A DNA stretch of 64,000 nt from Phaeobacter bryozoorum (GCF_041893525.1 NZ_CP169068.1); one strand, 5' to 3'; numbered from the stretch's first letter, positions 42,422-51,594 are shown. The notes: generated from the letters alone by a model not told the origin. Numbers and translations: made by a program.

Positions 42422-42967
42422 ATGTCTGAGAGCACCGCTTTTCGGGTCGCTGACCTGCCGCAAAACCGCGCAACCTCGTTCGAACTGCGCCCCGACGCCG
42501 CTGGTCTGACCGCCCTCGCGCAGGAGCTGGGCGTCGACGATCTGCGCAAACTGCGCTTTGCCGGAGAGATCCGCGCTCTGGGCAAACGTGACTGGGAACT
42601 GGTTGCGGATCTGGGCGCCACCGTGGTGCAGCCCTGCGTGGTGACACTGGATCCGGTGACCACCCGCATTGATCAGAAGGTGCGCCGCAGCTTTATCGCC
42701 GGGATGGTGCATCCCGACAGCGAGGAAGAGGTGGAGATGCCCGAGGATGACACCAGCGAACCGCTGGGCAGCCATATCTCCCCGCATGAGGTGATGGTCG
42801 AAGCGCTGGCGCTGGCGCTGCCGCAATACCCCCGTAAAGACGGCGTCTCGCTCGGAGAATCAGTGCACGCCGAACCGGGTGTTGCCCCGATGCGCGACGA
42901 GGACACAAAGCCCTTTGCCGGGCTGGCCGCGCTGCGTGATCAGCTTGACGGCAGCCGCGAAGACTGA
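42422..42967 (+). CDS. YceD/DUF177 family protein (23S rRNA accumulation type)
   Basis: The 181-residue protein has the DUF177 arrangement: 'ALAQELGVDDLRKLRFAGEIR' (about residues 32-52), 'LVADLGATVVQPCVVTLDPV' with the conserved Cys (about 62-80), and the acidic 'EVEMPEDD' loop. E. coli YceD and plant DUF177A help 23S rRNA accumulation, and the gene is nearly always just upstream of rpmF, as here. The gap to rpmF is 219 bp and holds a possible separate promoter (TTGCGC 43027-43032, TATTTT 43049-43054). Confidence 0.92.
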   Translation: MSESTAFRVADLPQNRATSFELRPDAAGLTALAQELGVDDLRKLRFAGEIRALGKRDWELVADLGATVVQPCVVTLDPVTTRIDQKVRRSFIAGMVHPDSEEEVEMPEDDTSEPLGSHISPHEVMVEALALALPQYPRKDGVSLGESVHAEPGVAPMRDEDTKPFAGLAALRDQLDGSRED

Positions 42968-43186
42968 AAAGAGAGCGGCCAGACGATTCCGATTGGTGTT
43001 CATGCGCTGACCGGCCAAAAAACCACTTGCGCCAGCGTCAATTCGCAGTATTTTCGCGCGCTCATCGGAATTTTGGTTGGACATCGGCAAGGCTGAGGCC
43101 TAAACGCACGGCAGACCGATCGAAACATTGAATGTGAAACGCGCCGCGGGGACAGCCCCAAGGCCCCAAGTGACAAAGGTTGAGAC

Positions 43187-43393
43187 ATGGCTGTCCAACA
43201 GAACAAAGTATCCAAGTCGCGTCGCAACAACCGCCGCGCGCACGATGCACTGGTTGCTGCAAACCCGAACGAATGCGGCAACTGTGGCGAACTGAAGCGT
43301 CCGCACCACGTATGCCCCTCCTGCGGCCACTACGACGAGAAAGAAATCGTCGCAGCCGCTGACGAGATCGACATGGACGAAGACGCGGCCTAA
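43187..43393 (+). CDS. rpmF: 50S ribosomal protein L32
   Basis: The 68-residue protein has 'AVQQNKVSKSRRNNRRAHDAL' at its basic N-terminus and two CxxC pairs, 'CGNC' and 'CPSC' (about residues 31-48). This is therefore the zinc-binding C+ form of L32. The C-terminal tail is acidic ('DEIDMDEDAA'). It sits between the YceD and plsX genes in the conserved order that links ribosome and lipid synthesis. Confidence 0.98.
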   Translation: MAVQQNKVSKSRRNNRRAHDALVAANPNECGNCGELKRPHHVCPSCGHYDEKEIVAAADEIDMDEDAA

Positions 43394-43433
43394 GCCGCGT
43401 CTGCACCAGACTTAATGTCAGGCAGGCATTTTC

Positions 43434-44558
43434 ATGGCGGGTAAACCCGATCAGATGCAGAAGAATGCCGGCCGCATAGTTATTTCGGTTGACGCCATGG
43501 GCGGAGATGCCGGCCCCGCAGTTGTGGTGGCCGGCATTGCCATGTCCGCCGAAAAGAACCCCGATTTGGGGTTCATCCTGCATGGTCCCGAAGAACAGCT
43601 GACGCCGCTGGTCGCCAAGAAGCGTATTCTCGACGGCCGGGTGGAATTCCGCGATGCCCGCGATGTGGTCACCATGGAGGACAAGCCCTCTCAGGTGATG
43701 CGCCACGGCAAGGGCACGTCGATGTGGTCGACGCTGGAGTCGGTCAAGGAGGGTGAAGCCGCCGGTGCGGTCTCCTGCGGCAATACCGGCGCGCTGATGG
43801 CGCTGTCGATGCTGCGGCTGCGCAAGCTGCCCGGTGTGAACCGCCCGGCCATTGCAATTCTCTGGCCGTCGCGCAATCCGCAGGGCTTCAACGTGATGCT
43901 CGATGTTGGCGCCGATGTGCGCGCCGACGCGCAGGATCTGCTGCAATACGCCATGATGGGCACCTCTTATGTGCGCAATTCGATGGACATTCCCCGCCCC
44001 CGCGTGGGCCTGCTGAATGTCGGCACCGAAGAGCACAAGGGACATGCCGACCTGAAAGAAGCCTATGGGCTGATCTCGGATCATTCCGAAACCGGGGGGT
44101 TTGACTTTGTCGGTTTTGTCGAGGGCAGCGATATCCCCGGCGATGTCGCCGATGTGATCGTCACCGACGGGTTCACCGGCAATGTCGCGATCAAGACCGG
44201 CGAGGGCACTGCCAGCCTGATGCGTGTCGCCCTGCGGGAAGCCTTTGAATATTCGTTCCTGTCCAGGATTGCGGCGCTGCTGGCGATGACCTCGCTCAAG
44301 CGGCTGTCCAAGCGCATGGACCCGCGCCGGGTCAATGGCGGTGTTTTCCTTGGTCTCAATGGCACCGTGGTGAAATCCCATGGTGGCGCGGATGCCACCG
44401 GTGTCTCGGCGGCGGTGAAGCTGGCCTTCCGTCTTGCCCAGCAGGGGTTTGCCGAAAAACTCGCCGCACGGGTTGCATCCTCTGTGGCGCTTACCCAAGA
44501 TAAACCAGCGCAAATGGACGAGACCAAAACCGACCAGGCGCCCACCAAAAAAGACTAA
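43434..44558 (+). CDS. plsX: Phosphate acyltransferase PlsX
   Basis: The 374-residue protein has the PlsX opening 'VISVDAMGGDAGP' (about residues 15-27), 'EGEAAGAVSCGNTGALMA' (about 105-120), 'NVGTEEHKGH' and 'TDGFTGNVAIKTGEG' (about 245-260). It makes acyl-phosphate from acyl-ACP for phospholipid synthesis at the membrane surface. The start at 43434 adds a short tail before the conserved core. It is 40 bases after rpmF and 15 bases before fabH, so co-transcription is very likely. Confidence 0.97.
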   Translation: MAGKPDQMQKNAGRIVISVDAMGGDAGPAVVVAGIAMSAEKNPDLGFILHGPEEQLTPLVAKKRILDGRVEFRDARDVVTMEDKPSQVMRHGKGTSMWSTLESVKEGEAAGAVSCGNTGALMALSMLRLRKLPGVNRPAIAILWPSRNPQGFNVMLDVGADVRADAQDLLQYAMMGTSYVRNSMDIPRPRVGLLNVGTEEHKGHADLKEAYGLISDHSETGGFDFVGFVEGSDIPGDVADVIVTDGFTGNVAIKTGEGTASLMRVALREAFEYSFLSRIAALLAMTSLKRLSKRMDPRRVNGGVFLGLNGTVVKSHGGADATGVSAAVKLAFRLAQQGFAEKLAARVASSVALTQDKPAQMDETKTDQAPTKKD

Positions 44559-44573
44559 AAGGCAGGCATCAGA

Positions 44574-45545
44574 ATGACGCGACGCGCAGTAATTGTCGGG
44601 ACCGGGCATTATCTCCCTGAACGCGTGGTCGAGAACGCGGAATTCGAAGCCACGCTGGATACGTCGGACGAATGGATTCGCAGCCGCTCCGGGATTGAGC
44701 GCCGCCATTTCGCCGCCGACGGCGAGACCACCTCCTTCATGGCCACCAAGGCCGCCGAAAAGGCGCTGGATGATGCCGGGCTGACCGCGGATGATATCGA
44801 CGCCATCGTGGTGGCCACATCGACCGCCGATCTCACCTTCCCCTCTGCTGCCACCATGGTGCAGGCCCAGCTGGGCATGACCCGTGGCTTTGCCTTTGAC
44901 GTGCAGGCGGTCTGCGCCGGGTTTGTCTATGCGCTGAGCAACGCCAATGCGCTGGTGGCCTCCGGGCAGGCCGAGAAGGTGCTGGTGATCGGGGCCGAGA
45001 CCTTCAGCAAGATCATGGACTGGAGCGACCGCTCCACCTGTGTGCTGTTCGGCGATGGTGCCGGTGCGCTGGTTCTGGAGGCGCAGGACGGCGCAGGCAC
45101 CAGTGCCGACCGTGGTATTCTGGCCACCGACCTCAATTCCGACGGCCGCTACAAGGATCTGCTTTATGTGGATGGCGGCGTTTCCACCCAGAACACCGGC
45201 CATCTGCGGATGCAGGGCAATCAGGTGTTCCGCCATGCGGTCGAGAAACTGGCCTCCACTGCCAATACCGCGCTGGAGCGCGCCGGCCTGACCGCCGCCG
45301 ATGTCGATTGGATCGTGCCCCATCAGGCCAATATCCGCATCATCCAGGGCACCGCCAAGAAGATGGGCCTGCCGATGGAAAAGGTGGTGGTCACCGTGCA
45401 AGACCACGGCAATACCTCGGCCGCCTCGATCCCGCTGGCGCTGTCAGTGGGCAAGGAACGCGGCCAGATCAAACAGGGCGATCTGGTCGTCACCGAAGCC
45501 ATCGGCGGCGGTCTGGCCTGGGGATCGGTTGTCCTGCGCTGGTAA
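44574..45545 (+). CDS. fabH: 3-oxoacyl-ACP synthase III (FabH)
   Basis: The 323-residue thiolase-fold enzyme carries the Cys-His-Asn triad: 'AVCAGF' (Cys near 113), 'VPHQANIRI' (His near 248) and 'DHGNTSAASIPLAL' (Asn near 278). It opens fatty-acid synthesis by condensing acetyl-CoA with malonyl-ACP. The gene follows plsX by 15 bases with a GGCAGG-type ribosome-binding site. The downstream ihfA has its own likely promoter. Confidence 0.97.
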   Translation: MTRRAVIVGTGHYLPERVVENAEFEATLDTSDEWIRSRSGIERRHFAADGETTSFMATKAAEKALDDAGLTADDIDAIVVATSTADLTFPSAATMVQAQLGMTRGFAFDVQAVCAGFVYALSNANALVASGQAEKVLVIGAETFSKIMDWSDRSTCVLFGDGAGALVLEAQDGAGTSADRGILATDLNSDGRYKDLLYVDGGVSTQNTGHLRMQGNQVFRHAVEKLASTANTALERAGLTAADVDWIVPHQANIRIIQGTAKKMGLPMEKVVVTVQDHGNTSAASIPLALSVGKERGQIKQGDLVVTEAIGGGLAWGSVVLRW

Positions 45546-45612
45546 GCGGCAAAGCCAGCCCGAGAAGCGGCGCGATTTTACGGGCGGAACTCCGCGATGC
45601 AATTCATTGATA

Positions 45613-45642
45613 TTGACAGGGAAATTCCCCCCGCCCTATGCT
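45613..45642 (+). promoter_or_regulatory. Likely sigma-70-type promoter of ihfA
   Basis: TTGACA at 45613-45618 is a perfect -35 box. TATGCT at 45637-45642 is a fair -10 box at 18-base spacing, 23 bases before the ihfA start codon. Its spacer contains GGGAAATTCCC, a near-palindrome that could be a regulator site. Confidence 0.55.
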
Positions 45643-45664
45643 TTGCCAAACAGCGGGGATAGTC

Positions 45665-45967
45665 ATGGGCGAAAAAACACTAACACGAATGGATTTGAGT
45701 GAAGCGGTCTTCCGCGAGGTTGGCCTGTCGCGCAACGAAAGCGCGCAGCTGGTGGAAAGCATGCTTCAGCATATGTCTGACGCCCTGGTCCGTGGGGAAC
45801 AGGTCAAAATTTCTTCATTCGGGACATTCAGCGTGCGCGATAAATCCGCCCGCGTTGGCCGCAACCCGAAGACCGGCGAAGAGGTGCCCATTCAGCCTCG
45901 CCGGGTTTTGACCTTTCGACCATCGCATCTGATGAAGGACCGGGTGGCAGACGGGAACCGTAAATAA
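45665..45967 (+). CDS. ihfA: Integration host factor subunit alpha
   Basis: The 100-residue DNA-bending protein has 'TRMDLSEAVFREVGLSRNESAQLVE' at its N-terminus, 'KISSFGTFSVRDKSARVGRNPKTGEEVPI' with the minor-groove Pro loop, and 'RRVLTFRPS'. It pairs with IhfB to bend DNA in recombination, replication and sigma-54 transcription. ATG 45665 has GGGG upstream. The next gene, the MerR-like one, starts 29 bases after its stop. Confidence 0.96.
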   Translation: MGEKTLTRMDLSEAVFREVGLSRNESAQLVESMLQHMSDALVRGEQVKISSFGTFSVRDKSARVGRNPKTGEEVPIQPRRVLTFRPSHLMKDRVADGNRK

Positions 45968-45996
45968 CGGTCAGTAACCACGGGACACACCACGCG

Positions 45997-48900
45997 ATGT
46001 CAAAATCACCAGACGCCTTCCGCACCATCAGCGAAGTTGCGGAGTGGCTGGGGATCCAGGCGCATGTCTTGCGTTTCTGGGAAAGCAAATTCACCCAGAT
46101 CAAACCGGTCAAACGCGCAGGCGGACGCCGGTACTATCGCCCTGCCGATGTGGAATTGATCAGCAGCATCAAGTACTTGCTGCACGACAAGGGGCTGTCC
46201 ATCAAGGATGTGCAGGCGCTGTTGCGCGAACATGGCCCGGTCCATGTCGCCGCGATGGGCGGTGGCGCCCCGATAGATGCCGACACGGTTGAGGCGGACG
46301 CGGTCGAGGCGGACGCAATTGAGGCCACGGTCGCAGAGGCGCAGGACGAACCCGCCAGCGCGGAGCCGTCCGGGGGTGATCTTTTCTCCGACGCCGAGGC
46401 GCATGCGCCCGAGCCTGCAACCGCGCAGACGCCAGAGGCGGCAGCCGCCCCCGCTGTTGAGATGCCTGCTACGGACGTGCCCGCCACTGCGCCGATGGCC
46501 CCTGCCTCCGCCGCGCCTGTTGCGCCCGTAATGCCCGCAGCGCCCACCGCAGGTGGCCCGCCCGCGCCAGTGGTCGGCTCCGCAGCAACCTCACCGGTGG
46601 ATGCCGGTCCGGTTGAGGTTGCCGCCTTCGACGCCGCCGCCGTGGCGCAGCCTTCCGATGCTGGCCCTGTCCCGGCGCAGCCCGAAACCGGCGCTGCCCC
46701 CCTGACGCCTGTGCAGCCTCAGGGCGCGGCACCAATGGCCCCACTGGCAGATGTTCCACCCGCCGCAGCTGCACCCGCTCCGACAGCGCCGCTTGCGGCG
46801 GAGCCTGCCATGGCGCCGATGGATCCGATTGACGCGGCTGTCGCGCAGACCGGTTCGGTCCACCCGCCTGCCGCACCGGTCAGCGAAACCGCCATCCCTG
46901 CCGCCGCCGAACCCACCAGCGATCTGCATGTCATGGCCGACGCCCCCGAGAGCGCGCCACAGGCAGATGGTCCTGCGGATGACCTCCCGCCGATGATGGA
47001 CGCGGCCATGCCGCAGGCACCCGACGTTTCCGTGCCGGCGGATACCGCCGACGCGATCGCAGACCTGCCCCCGGCGGCGCCATCCGATGTTGCAGCGGAG
47101 CTGACCCAACCGGGCCTGCCGCTTGGTGAGGAAGAGGATGCGCTGCTGGATGCGCCTGTCGAGGCTGTGGCGGATGCGCCGGAGCAGGATCAGGCGCAGC
47201 TCTGGCCGGAGACGCCGGAGTTGCAAGACCCCGGCACCGTGGAGGTCGCCGAGGCTGCGGCACTCCCGCCGGTGGCGGCGGAAGGGAACAGGCTTGCCGA
47301 ACCGTCAGCGGATCCGGCGCTGGAGGCGACAATCGAGATACCGGTTGCGAGTCCGGTTGAGGGTCCAGCGGACAGCCCGGTTGCCATGGCTCTGGACACA
47401 GATGCGGGCGCAGATGACAGCGCCGCGCCTGCGCCATATGCGCCTGACAGCACCATGTCTGATAGCGCCGCGCTGATGGCAGAACCGGGCGAGCCGGTGA
47501 CAACGGTCGCGCCGGTGGAGCTGATAGCCGAGGCTGAGCCCGCGCCGCTCCTCGCACCTGAGCCTGAGCTCGAGCCTGAGCCTGAGCTCATCCCGGAGGT
47601 CGTGGAAGAGACTGCGGAAGACGCATCAATCGAGGCCGAGGCGCCGAATCTCTCTCCCTGGGGGGATGAGGAGCTTGCCTCGCCCGAGGTGGAAACGCCG
47701 GTTTCCATGGCAATGGCGCCTGCCGCCGATGAGGCCGAGGCCCCTGCCGGTGCTGGCGCGGATATATTTGCTGCCGACTCTGATGCGCCGATGGCCGAGA
47801 CCCCCGCCGAGACGGATGCGCAAGATCCCGTGGTGTTTGATCAGGGCGACAGCCCGGCACCCGTGGTTGAGGCGCTGGACAGCGATCCCGCACTTGGCGA
47901 TATGCCGCCGGACGCGCCTGCGGCGGAGGCCGTGCCAGAGGTCACAGTGCAGCCGCTGTCCGATCCTGAGGCCGATGTCGCACAGGAGGCTGCCGAGCCG
48001 GTAGCGACAACCGACTTTTTCGCTGGTGGCGATGTGTCAGATGACGCGCTGGCAGATGGCGATCTGATGGCGGGCGAACTGGCGGGCAGCGATCTGCTGA
48101 CCGACGCAGCGGGTGATCATCTGCCCGACGACAATGAGGCCCCCTCGCCCGAGGATGTGCCGCTGGCCTTTGCCGATGCGGCGGAGACGCCGGACGCGGC
48201 CGCGCCTCCGGCTGACGTGCTGGATATGCCTGACCCGGTTGCCGATCGTGCCGATCTTGAGGCTGTGGCGGCACTGGAGGCGGGGCCGGAAGAGCTGCCA
48301 GATCTGGCTGAGGTTGCGGCCGAGGTTGAGGTTGCGGCTCCGGTTGCCCTGGAGGATCCACAGCTGGACGCGGGCATTGTCAGCGACCCGGTCTTGGCTG
48401 CGCCTGCGGTTGATGAGGATCTGTTGACCACGCCGGTGCAGGAGGATGCCGCGCTGCCGGAACCTGACCTGCCGGAACCTGACCTCGTGGAACCTGACCT
48501 TGCGGGACTTGGGGACGCAGGATTTGCGGCTGTCGCGCCGGAGCATCCCGAAGCGGAGGTCGCAGAACTGGCCACCGCTGACCCGGCATCCGAGGTGACC
48601 GAAGGCGCGGTTGAACCTATCGCGCCTGAGCCACATGACGAGGATGCGGCTGCGATGCCCGCGGGTGGCTCCGATATGGCTGCCACGGGCGAACTGAGCC
48701 TGCCGAGCGAATTGACCGCCCCTGTCGAACTGGGCGCGGCAACCGAATTGGCAGAGCCTGAAGAGCTGGCGCAGACCGCGCCGCTCGCAGAGCCTGTGGA
48801 TGCGGCAACGCCGGACCAGGAGGCGATGGCCGAGGTCGCAGAGGTCACGGAGACGGCGCCACCGCTGGATGAACCGGCAGAGCCTGCCGCGCCGGTTTCC

Positions 48901-49200
48901 GCCCCGGCTGGGCAGGAATTTGTCGAACCCGATCTCCCCGCAGCCGATGTGGCCGAAGCGGACCTGCCCGCCGCTGATACATCTGCCGCTGACACCCCTA
49001 CCGCCGACGGTCCCGCCGAGGCTGCGGCGCCGGAGCTTCGACCGCTGGTGATTGATATCCCCGATGAGGCGGAGCCGCGCGCTGCGCAGACCTCCGGCGC
49101 GCTGTCGCGGCTTGCGGGGATTGCGCAGCTGCCTGCGGATCATGTCAGACAGGCCCGCGCCTGTGCCGAGGCATTGCGGGCGCATCGGGGCGCTGCCTAG
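45997..49200 (+). CDS. MerR-family HTH protein with a very long acidic low-complexity region
   Basis: Residues 1-80 are a MerR-type winged helix ('AFRTISEVAEWLGIQAHVLRFWESKF', 'GRRYYRPADVELI', 'KDVQALLREHG'). Residues about 85-1,000 are a continuous Ala/Pro/Glu/Asp-rich sequence with almost no Lys, aromatic or Cys residues. It includes PEPEL-type runs around 47560-47590 and three tandem LPEPD-like pentapeptides. A short conserved-looking C-terminus ('RPLVIDIPDEAEPR', 'SGALSRLAGIAQLPADHV') closes the 1,067-residue product. The MerR gene after ihfA is normal for the family, but from memory it is usually a few hundred residues. The frame is open with consistent codon use throughout, so the length appears real. 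Targets are unknown. Confidence 0.85.
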   Translation: MSKSPDAFRTISEVAEWLGIQAHVLRFWESKFTQIKPVKRAGGRRYYRPADVELISSIKYLLHDKGLSIKDVQALLREHGPVHVAAMGGGAPIDADTVEADAVEADAIEATVAEAQDEPASAEPSGGDLFSDAEAHAPEPATAQTPEAAAAPAVEMPATDVPATAPMAPASAAPVAPVMPAAPTAGGPPAPVVGSAATSPVDAGPVEVAAFDAAAVAQPSDAGPVPAQPETGAAPLTPVQPQGAAPMAPLADVPPAAAAPAPTAPLAAEPAMAPMDPIDAAVAQTGSVHPPAAPVSETAIPAAAEPTSDLHVMADAPESAPQADGPADDLPPMMDAAMPQAPDVSVPADTADAIADLPPAAPSDVAAELTQPGLPLGEEEDALLDAPVEAVADAPEQDQAQLWPETPELQDPGTVEVAEAAALPPVAAEGNRLAEPSADPALEATIEIPVASPVEGPADSPVAMALDTDAGADDSAAPAPYAPDSTMSDSAALMAEPGEPVTTVAPVELIAEAEPAPLLAPEPELEPEPELIPEVVEETAEDASIEAEAPNLSPWGDEELASPEVETPVSMAMAPAADEAEAPAGAGADIFAADSDAPMAETPAETDAQDPVVFDQGDSPAPVVEALDSDPALGDMPPDAPAAEAVPEVTVQPLSDPEADVAQEAAEPVATTDFFAGGDVSDDALADGDLMAGELAGSDLLTDAAGDHLPDDNEAPSPEDVPLAFADAAETPDAAAPPADVLDMPDPVADRADLEAVAALEAGPEELPDLAEVAAEVEVAAPVALEDPQLDAGIVSDPVLAAPAVDEDLLTTPVQEDAALPEPDLPEPDLVEPDLAGLGDAGFAAVAPEHPEAEVAELATADPASEVTEGAVEPIAPEPHDEDAAAMPAGGSDMAATGELSLPSELTAPVELGAATELAEPEELAQTAPLAEPVDAATPDQEAMAEVAEVTETAPPLDEPAEPAAPVSAPAGQEFVEPDLPAADVAEADLPAADTSAADTPTADGPAEAAAPELRPLVIDIPDEAEPRAAQTSGALSRLAGIAQLPADHVRQARACAEALRAHRGAA
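48454..48498 (+). repeat. Three tandem 15-bp repeats in the MerR-like gene
   Basis: CTGCCGGAACCTGAC occurs at 48454-48468 and 48469-48483, followed by a variant CTCGTGGAACCTGAC at 48484-48498. They encode LPEPD, LPEPD and LVEPD. Slippage at such repeats could explain growth of the acidic region. Confidence 0.85.
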
Positions 49201-49289
49201 GGTCGCGTCACATTAATCTTGCGGAGGCGGCGAAATAATCTGGTTTTTTCGCTTGCCCCTGCCGGAAAAACGGGTAGAAACCAGCGCAA

Positions 49290-49366
49290 CGGGCTATAGC
49301 GCAGCCTGGTAGCGCGTCCGTCTGGGGGACGGAAGGTCGCAGGTTCGAGTCCTGCTAGCCCGACCA
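49290..49366 (+). tRNA. tRNA-Pro (anticodon GGG)
   Basis: The 77-base gene has acceptor arms CGGGCTA (49290-49296) and TAGCCCG (49356-49362), a D-arm GCGC/GCGC, an anticodon stem TCCGT/ACGGA around the loop CTGGGGG (anticodon GGG), a T-arm GCAGG-TTCGAGT-CCTGC, discriminator A and encoded CCA (49364-49366). It reads CCC and CCU codons. A terminator follows at once. Confidence 0.97.
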
Positions 49367-49391
49367 AAATACCCCGCCTCGCAAGGGGCTA

Positions 49392-49426
49392 AAAAACGCC
49401 CGCCCCTCTCTGGGGTGGGTGTTTTT
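49392..49426 (+). terminator. Intrinsic terminator of the tRNA-Pro gene
   Basis: AAAAACGCCCGCCCC (49392-49406) pairs, with two G-T pairs, to GGGGTGGGTGTTTTT (49412-49426). The T-run and position 26 bases after the tRNA make it a clear terminator. Confidence 0.85.
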
Positions 49427-49477
49427 GTATCTGCCTTTCGTGCAAGGTATTGATAATAAAGCGTTGGGAGGATCGGG

Positions 49478-50596
49478 ATGACATCAGAACCACGGCTCGT
49501 GAGCGGAGCGGCACAGGGCGTGCTGTCGGATCGCCAAATCCGCCAGATGATCACCGAGGCTGCGATTTCCGCTTCTTCTCCGATCCTGAATGACCAGATC
49601 CAACCGGCGAGCCTTGATCTGCGGCTGAGCGATTGTGCCTATCGGGTGCGAGCCTCCTTTCTGCCCGGTCTGGGGCGCACGGTGGCCGACCGGCTGGAGG
49701 ATCTGACCATGCACCGGGTGGCGCTGACCGGTGGTGCGGTGCTGGAAAAGGGCTGCGTCTATGTGGTGCCGCTAATGGAGCGGATCCGTCTGCCCGAGGG
49801 AATGACGGCGGCGGCCAGCGCCAAATCCTCCATCGGGCGGCTGGATGTGATGACGCGGGTGATCACCGATCAGGGGGTGGAGTTCGACCGAGTCACCGAT
49901 GGCTATGACGGGCCGCTTTATGCGGAAATCTGCCCGCAGAGTTTCTCTGTGGTGGTGCAGCCGGGGCAGCTGCTGACGCAGATCATCTTTCGTCAGGGGC
50001 GCACATTCCTCAGTGATGCGGAGCTGCGCGCGGTGCATGAGGCGACGCCGATTGTGTCGGGAACACCGGTTATCTCCGACGGTCTGGGCTTCTCCGTCGA
50101 TCTTCGGCCTGAGCGGGGCGATCTGGTGGGATACCGCGCCAAACATCACACCGGTGTGGTCGATCTGTCAAAGCTCGGCCATTACGATCCGGCGGAGTAC
50201 TGGGAAGAGGTCCGCACCACCAAGGGGCAGATCATTCTGGATCCCGGTGCATTCTACATTCTGGTGAGTCGCGAGGCGATTGCCATCCCGCCGGATTATG
50301 CTGCCGAAATGGCGCCCTATCTGGCGATGGTGGGCGAATTCCGGGTGCATTACGCGGGCTTCTTTGATCCCGGTTTTGGCTATGCTGCCGCTGGCGGGGC
50401 CGGATCGCGTGGCGTTCTGGAAGTGCGCTGCCATGATGCGCCCTTTGTGCTGGAGCACGGGCAGGTCGTGGGGCGGCTGGTCTACGAGAAGATGTCGGAA
50501 GTCCCCGAACAGCTCTATGGCGTTGATATCGCATCAAACTATCAGGGTCAGGGGCTGAAGCTATCAAAGCATTTCAAACCCCAAACCAAGGGCTGA
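49478..50596 (+). CDS. dcd: 2'-deoxycytidine 5'-triphosphate deaminase, double-length type
   Basis: The 372-residue protein is about twice the length of E. coli Dcd and appears to hold two dUTPase-fold halves, as in the alphaproteobacterial DCD family. Visible segments are 'ILNDQIQPASLDLRLSD' (about 36-52), 'AAASAKSSIGRLDV' (about 111-124), 'GPLYAEICPQSFSVVVQPGQLLTQIIF' and a second-half 'EFRVHYAGFFDPGFGY' (about 287-302). It makes dUTP from dCTP for thymidylate supply. It starts 52 bases after the tRNA terminator and ends convergent with the small minus-strand gene. Confidence 0.9.
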   Translation: MTSEPRLVSGAAQGVLSDRQIRQMITEAAISASSPILNDQIQPASLDLRLSDCAYRVRASFLPGLGRTVADRLEDLTMHRVALTGGAVLEKGCVYVVPLMERIRLPEGMTAAASAKSSIGRLDVMTRVITDQGVEFDRVTDGYDGPLYAEICPQSFSVVVQPGQLLTQIIFRQGRTFLSDAELRAVHEATPIVSGTPVISDGLGFSVDLRPERGDLVGYRAKHHTGVVDLSKLGHYDPAEYWEEVRTTKGQIILDPGAFYILVSREAIAIPPDYAAEMAPYLAMVGEFRVHYAGFFDPGFGYAAAGGAGSRGVLEVRCHDAPFVLEHGQVVGRLVYEKMSEVPEQLYGVDIASNYQGQGLKLSKHFKPQTKG

Positions 50597-50620
50597 CGCC
50601 CTGACTGGGGGAGCCTGAGC

Positions 50621-50827
50621 CTAGAACCGTGGGGGTCGGGTATTGCGCCCGGTCAGGCGCGCCTTCTGGGCGGTTGCCTTGTCCTGTGGCAGCGGGCGCG
50701 CGGATTTTTCCGTGCCCTGCCCCTTGTCGCGCTTGGCGATTGCCCTGATCCCGGCGTTGACGCCTGCATTGACCGCGCGGCCCACAAGACGGCGCAGGAT
50801 CATGTTGATCAACCGGTCTATGCTCAT
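50621..50827 (-). CDS. Small basic protein after scpB
   Basis: The 68-residue protein has a hydrophobic/amphipathic start ('MSIDRLINMILRRLVGRAVNAGVNAGI', about residues 1-27) followed by a highly basic tail rich in Lys and Arg. ATG 50827 has GGAG seven bases upstream, which favours it over an earlier in-frame start. It is the last gene of the minus-strand scp group, with a 104-bp gap after scpB. I do not recognise the family; membrane or nucleic-acid association is a guess from composition. Confidence 0.7.
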   Translation of the reverse strand: MSIDRLINMILRRLVGRAVNAGVNAGIRAIAKRDKGQGTEKSARPLPQDKATAQKARLTGRNTRPPRF

Positions 50828-50931
50828 CTGCGTCACTCCTTGGCCCTGGGGTCTGTTGCACGCGGATCTCACCGCGTGCACCGGCAGTATCGCAGAGGTT
50901 TGCGGCCCTTTTGCGGCGCGGCGGCCTGCCC

Positions 50932-51594
50932 TCAGTCGCCAAAGAGTTCCGGCTGTTCCTCGACCTCGTCGCTGTCGCCGCGCCCGCCCAGAGGCAGGCT
51001 GCCCGGTGGCGGGCGGTTTTCCAGCAGACCTGCGGCGCGCAGCTCCTTGAGGCCGGGGAGATCACGCGCGCTTTCCAACCCGAAGTGATCGAGGAACGTG
51101 GGCGTCACCACAAAGGTCACCGGGCGGCCCGGTGTCATCTTGCGGCGGCCAAGGCGGATCCAGTCCATTTCCAGCAGTTGGTCGATGGTGCCGCGCGACA
51201 CCGACACGCCGCGCACCTCTTCGATTTCGGCGCGGGTGACCGGCTGGTGATAGGCAATGATCGCAAGGGTTTCGATGGCCGCGCGTGAGAGTTTGCGGGT
51301 TTCGACCGTTTCCTTCTGCATCAGAAAGCCAAGGTCAGAGGCGGTGCGCAGCGCCCAGGCATCGCCGACGCGCACGATATTGACGCCGCGCCCGTCATAG
51401 CGTTTGCGCAGGTGCTCCAGCGCGGTGCCCGGTTCGCAGCCATGCGGCATCCGCGCCTCAAGATCGCGCACCGTCACCGGTTCGGCGCTGGCAAAGAGCA
51501 CCGCTTCAACCATGCGCTCCTGTTCGGCCATGGGGGGCGCGTCGAAGAGGGTTTGGGTTTCCTCCGCAACAGTGTTCTGGCTGTGGTCGTCCAT
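50932..51594 (-). CDS. scpB: Segregation and condensation protein B
   Basis: The 220-residue protein has two winged-helix domains: 'MVEAVLFASAEPVTVRDLEARM' (about residues 28-50) and 'RAAIETLAIIAYHQPVTRAEIEEVRGV' (about 103-130), with 'RKMTPGRPVTFVVTPTFLDHFGL' after. It joins ScpA and Smc to compact the chromosome. Its start overlaps the scpA stop (ATGA-type), so they are made together. The C-terminal tail is acidic. Confidence 0.95.
   Translation of the reverse strand: MDDHSQNTVAEETQTLFDAPPMAEQERMVEAVLFASAEPVTVRDLEARMPHGCEPGTALEHLRKRYDGRGVNIVRVGDAWALRTASDLGFLMQKETVETRKLSRAAIETLAIIAYHQPVTRAEIEEVRGVSVSRGTIDQLLEMDWIRLGRRKMTPGRPVTFVVTPTFLDHFGLESARDLPGLKELRAAGLLENRPPPGSLPLGGRGDSDEVEEQPELFGD

Noticed and set aside
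43062..45407. 781-codon open frame antisense to rpmF-plsX-fabH
   Set aside because: All three sense genes are conserved and certain, and the antisense product is His/Gly-rich without any domain.
49290..49366. tRNA-Pro as an integration site
   Set aside because: No repeat of the tRNA 3' end and no integrase gene were seen in the window; the flanking genes are housekeeping.
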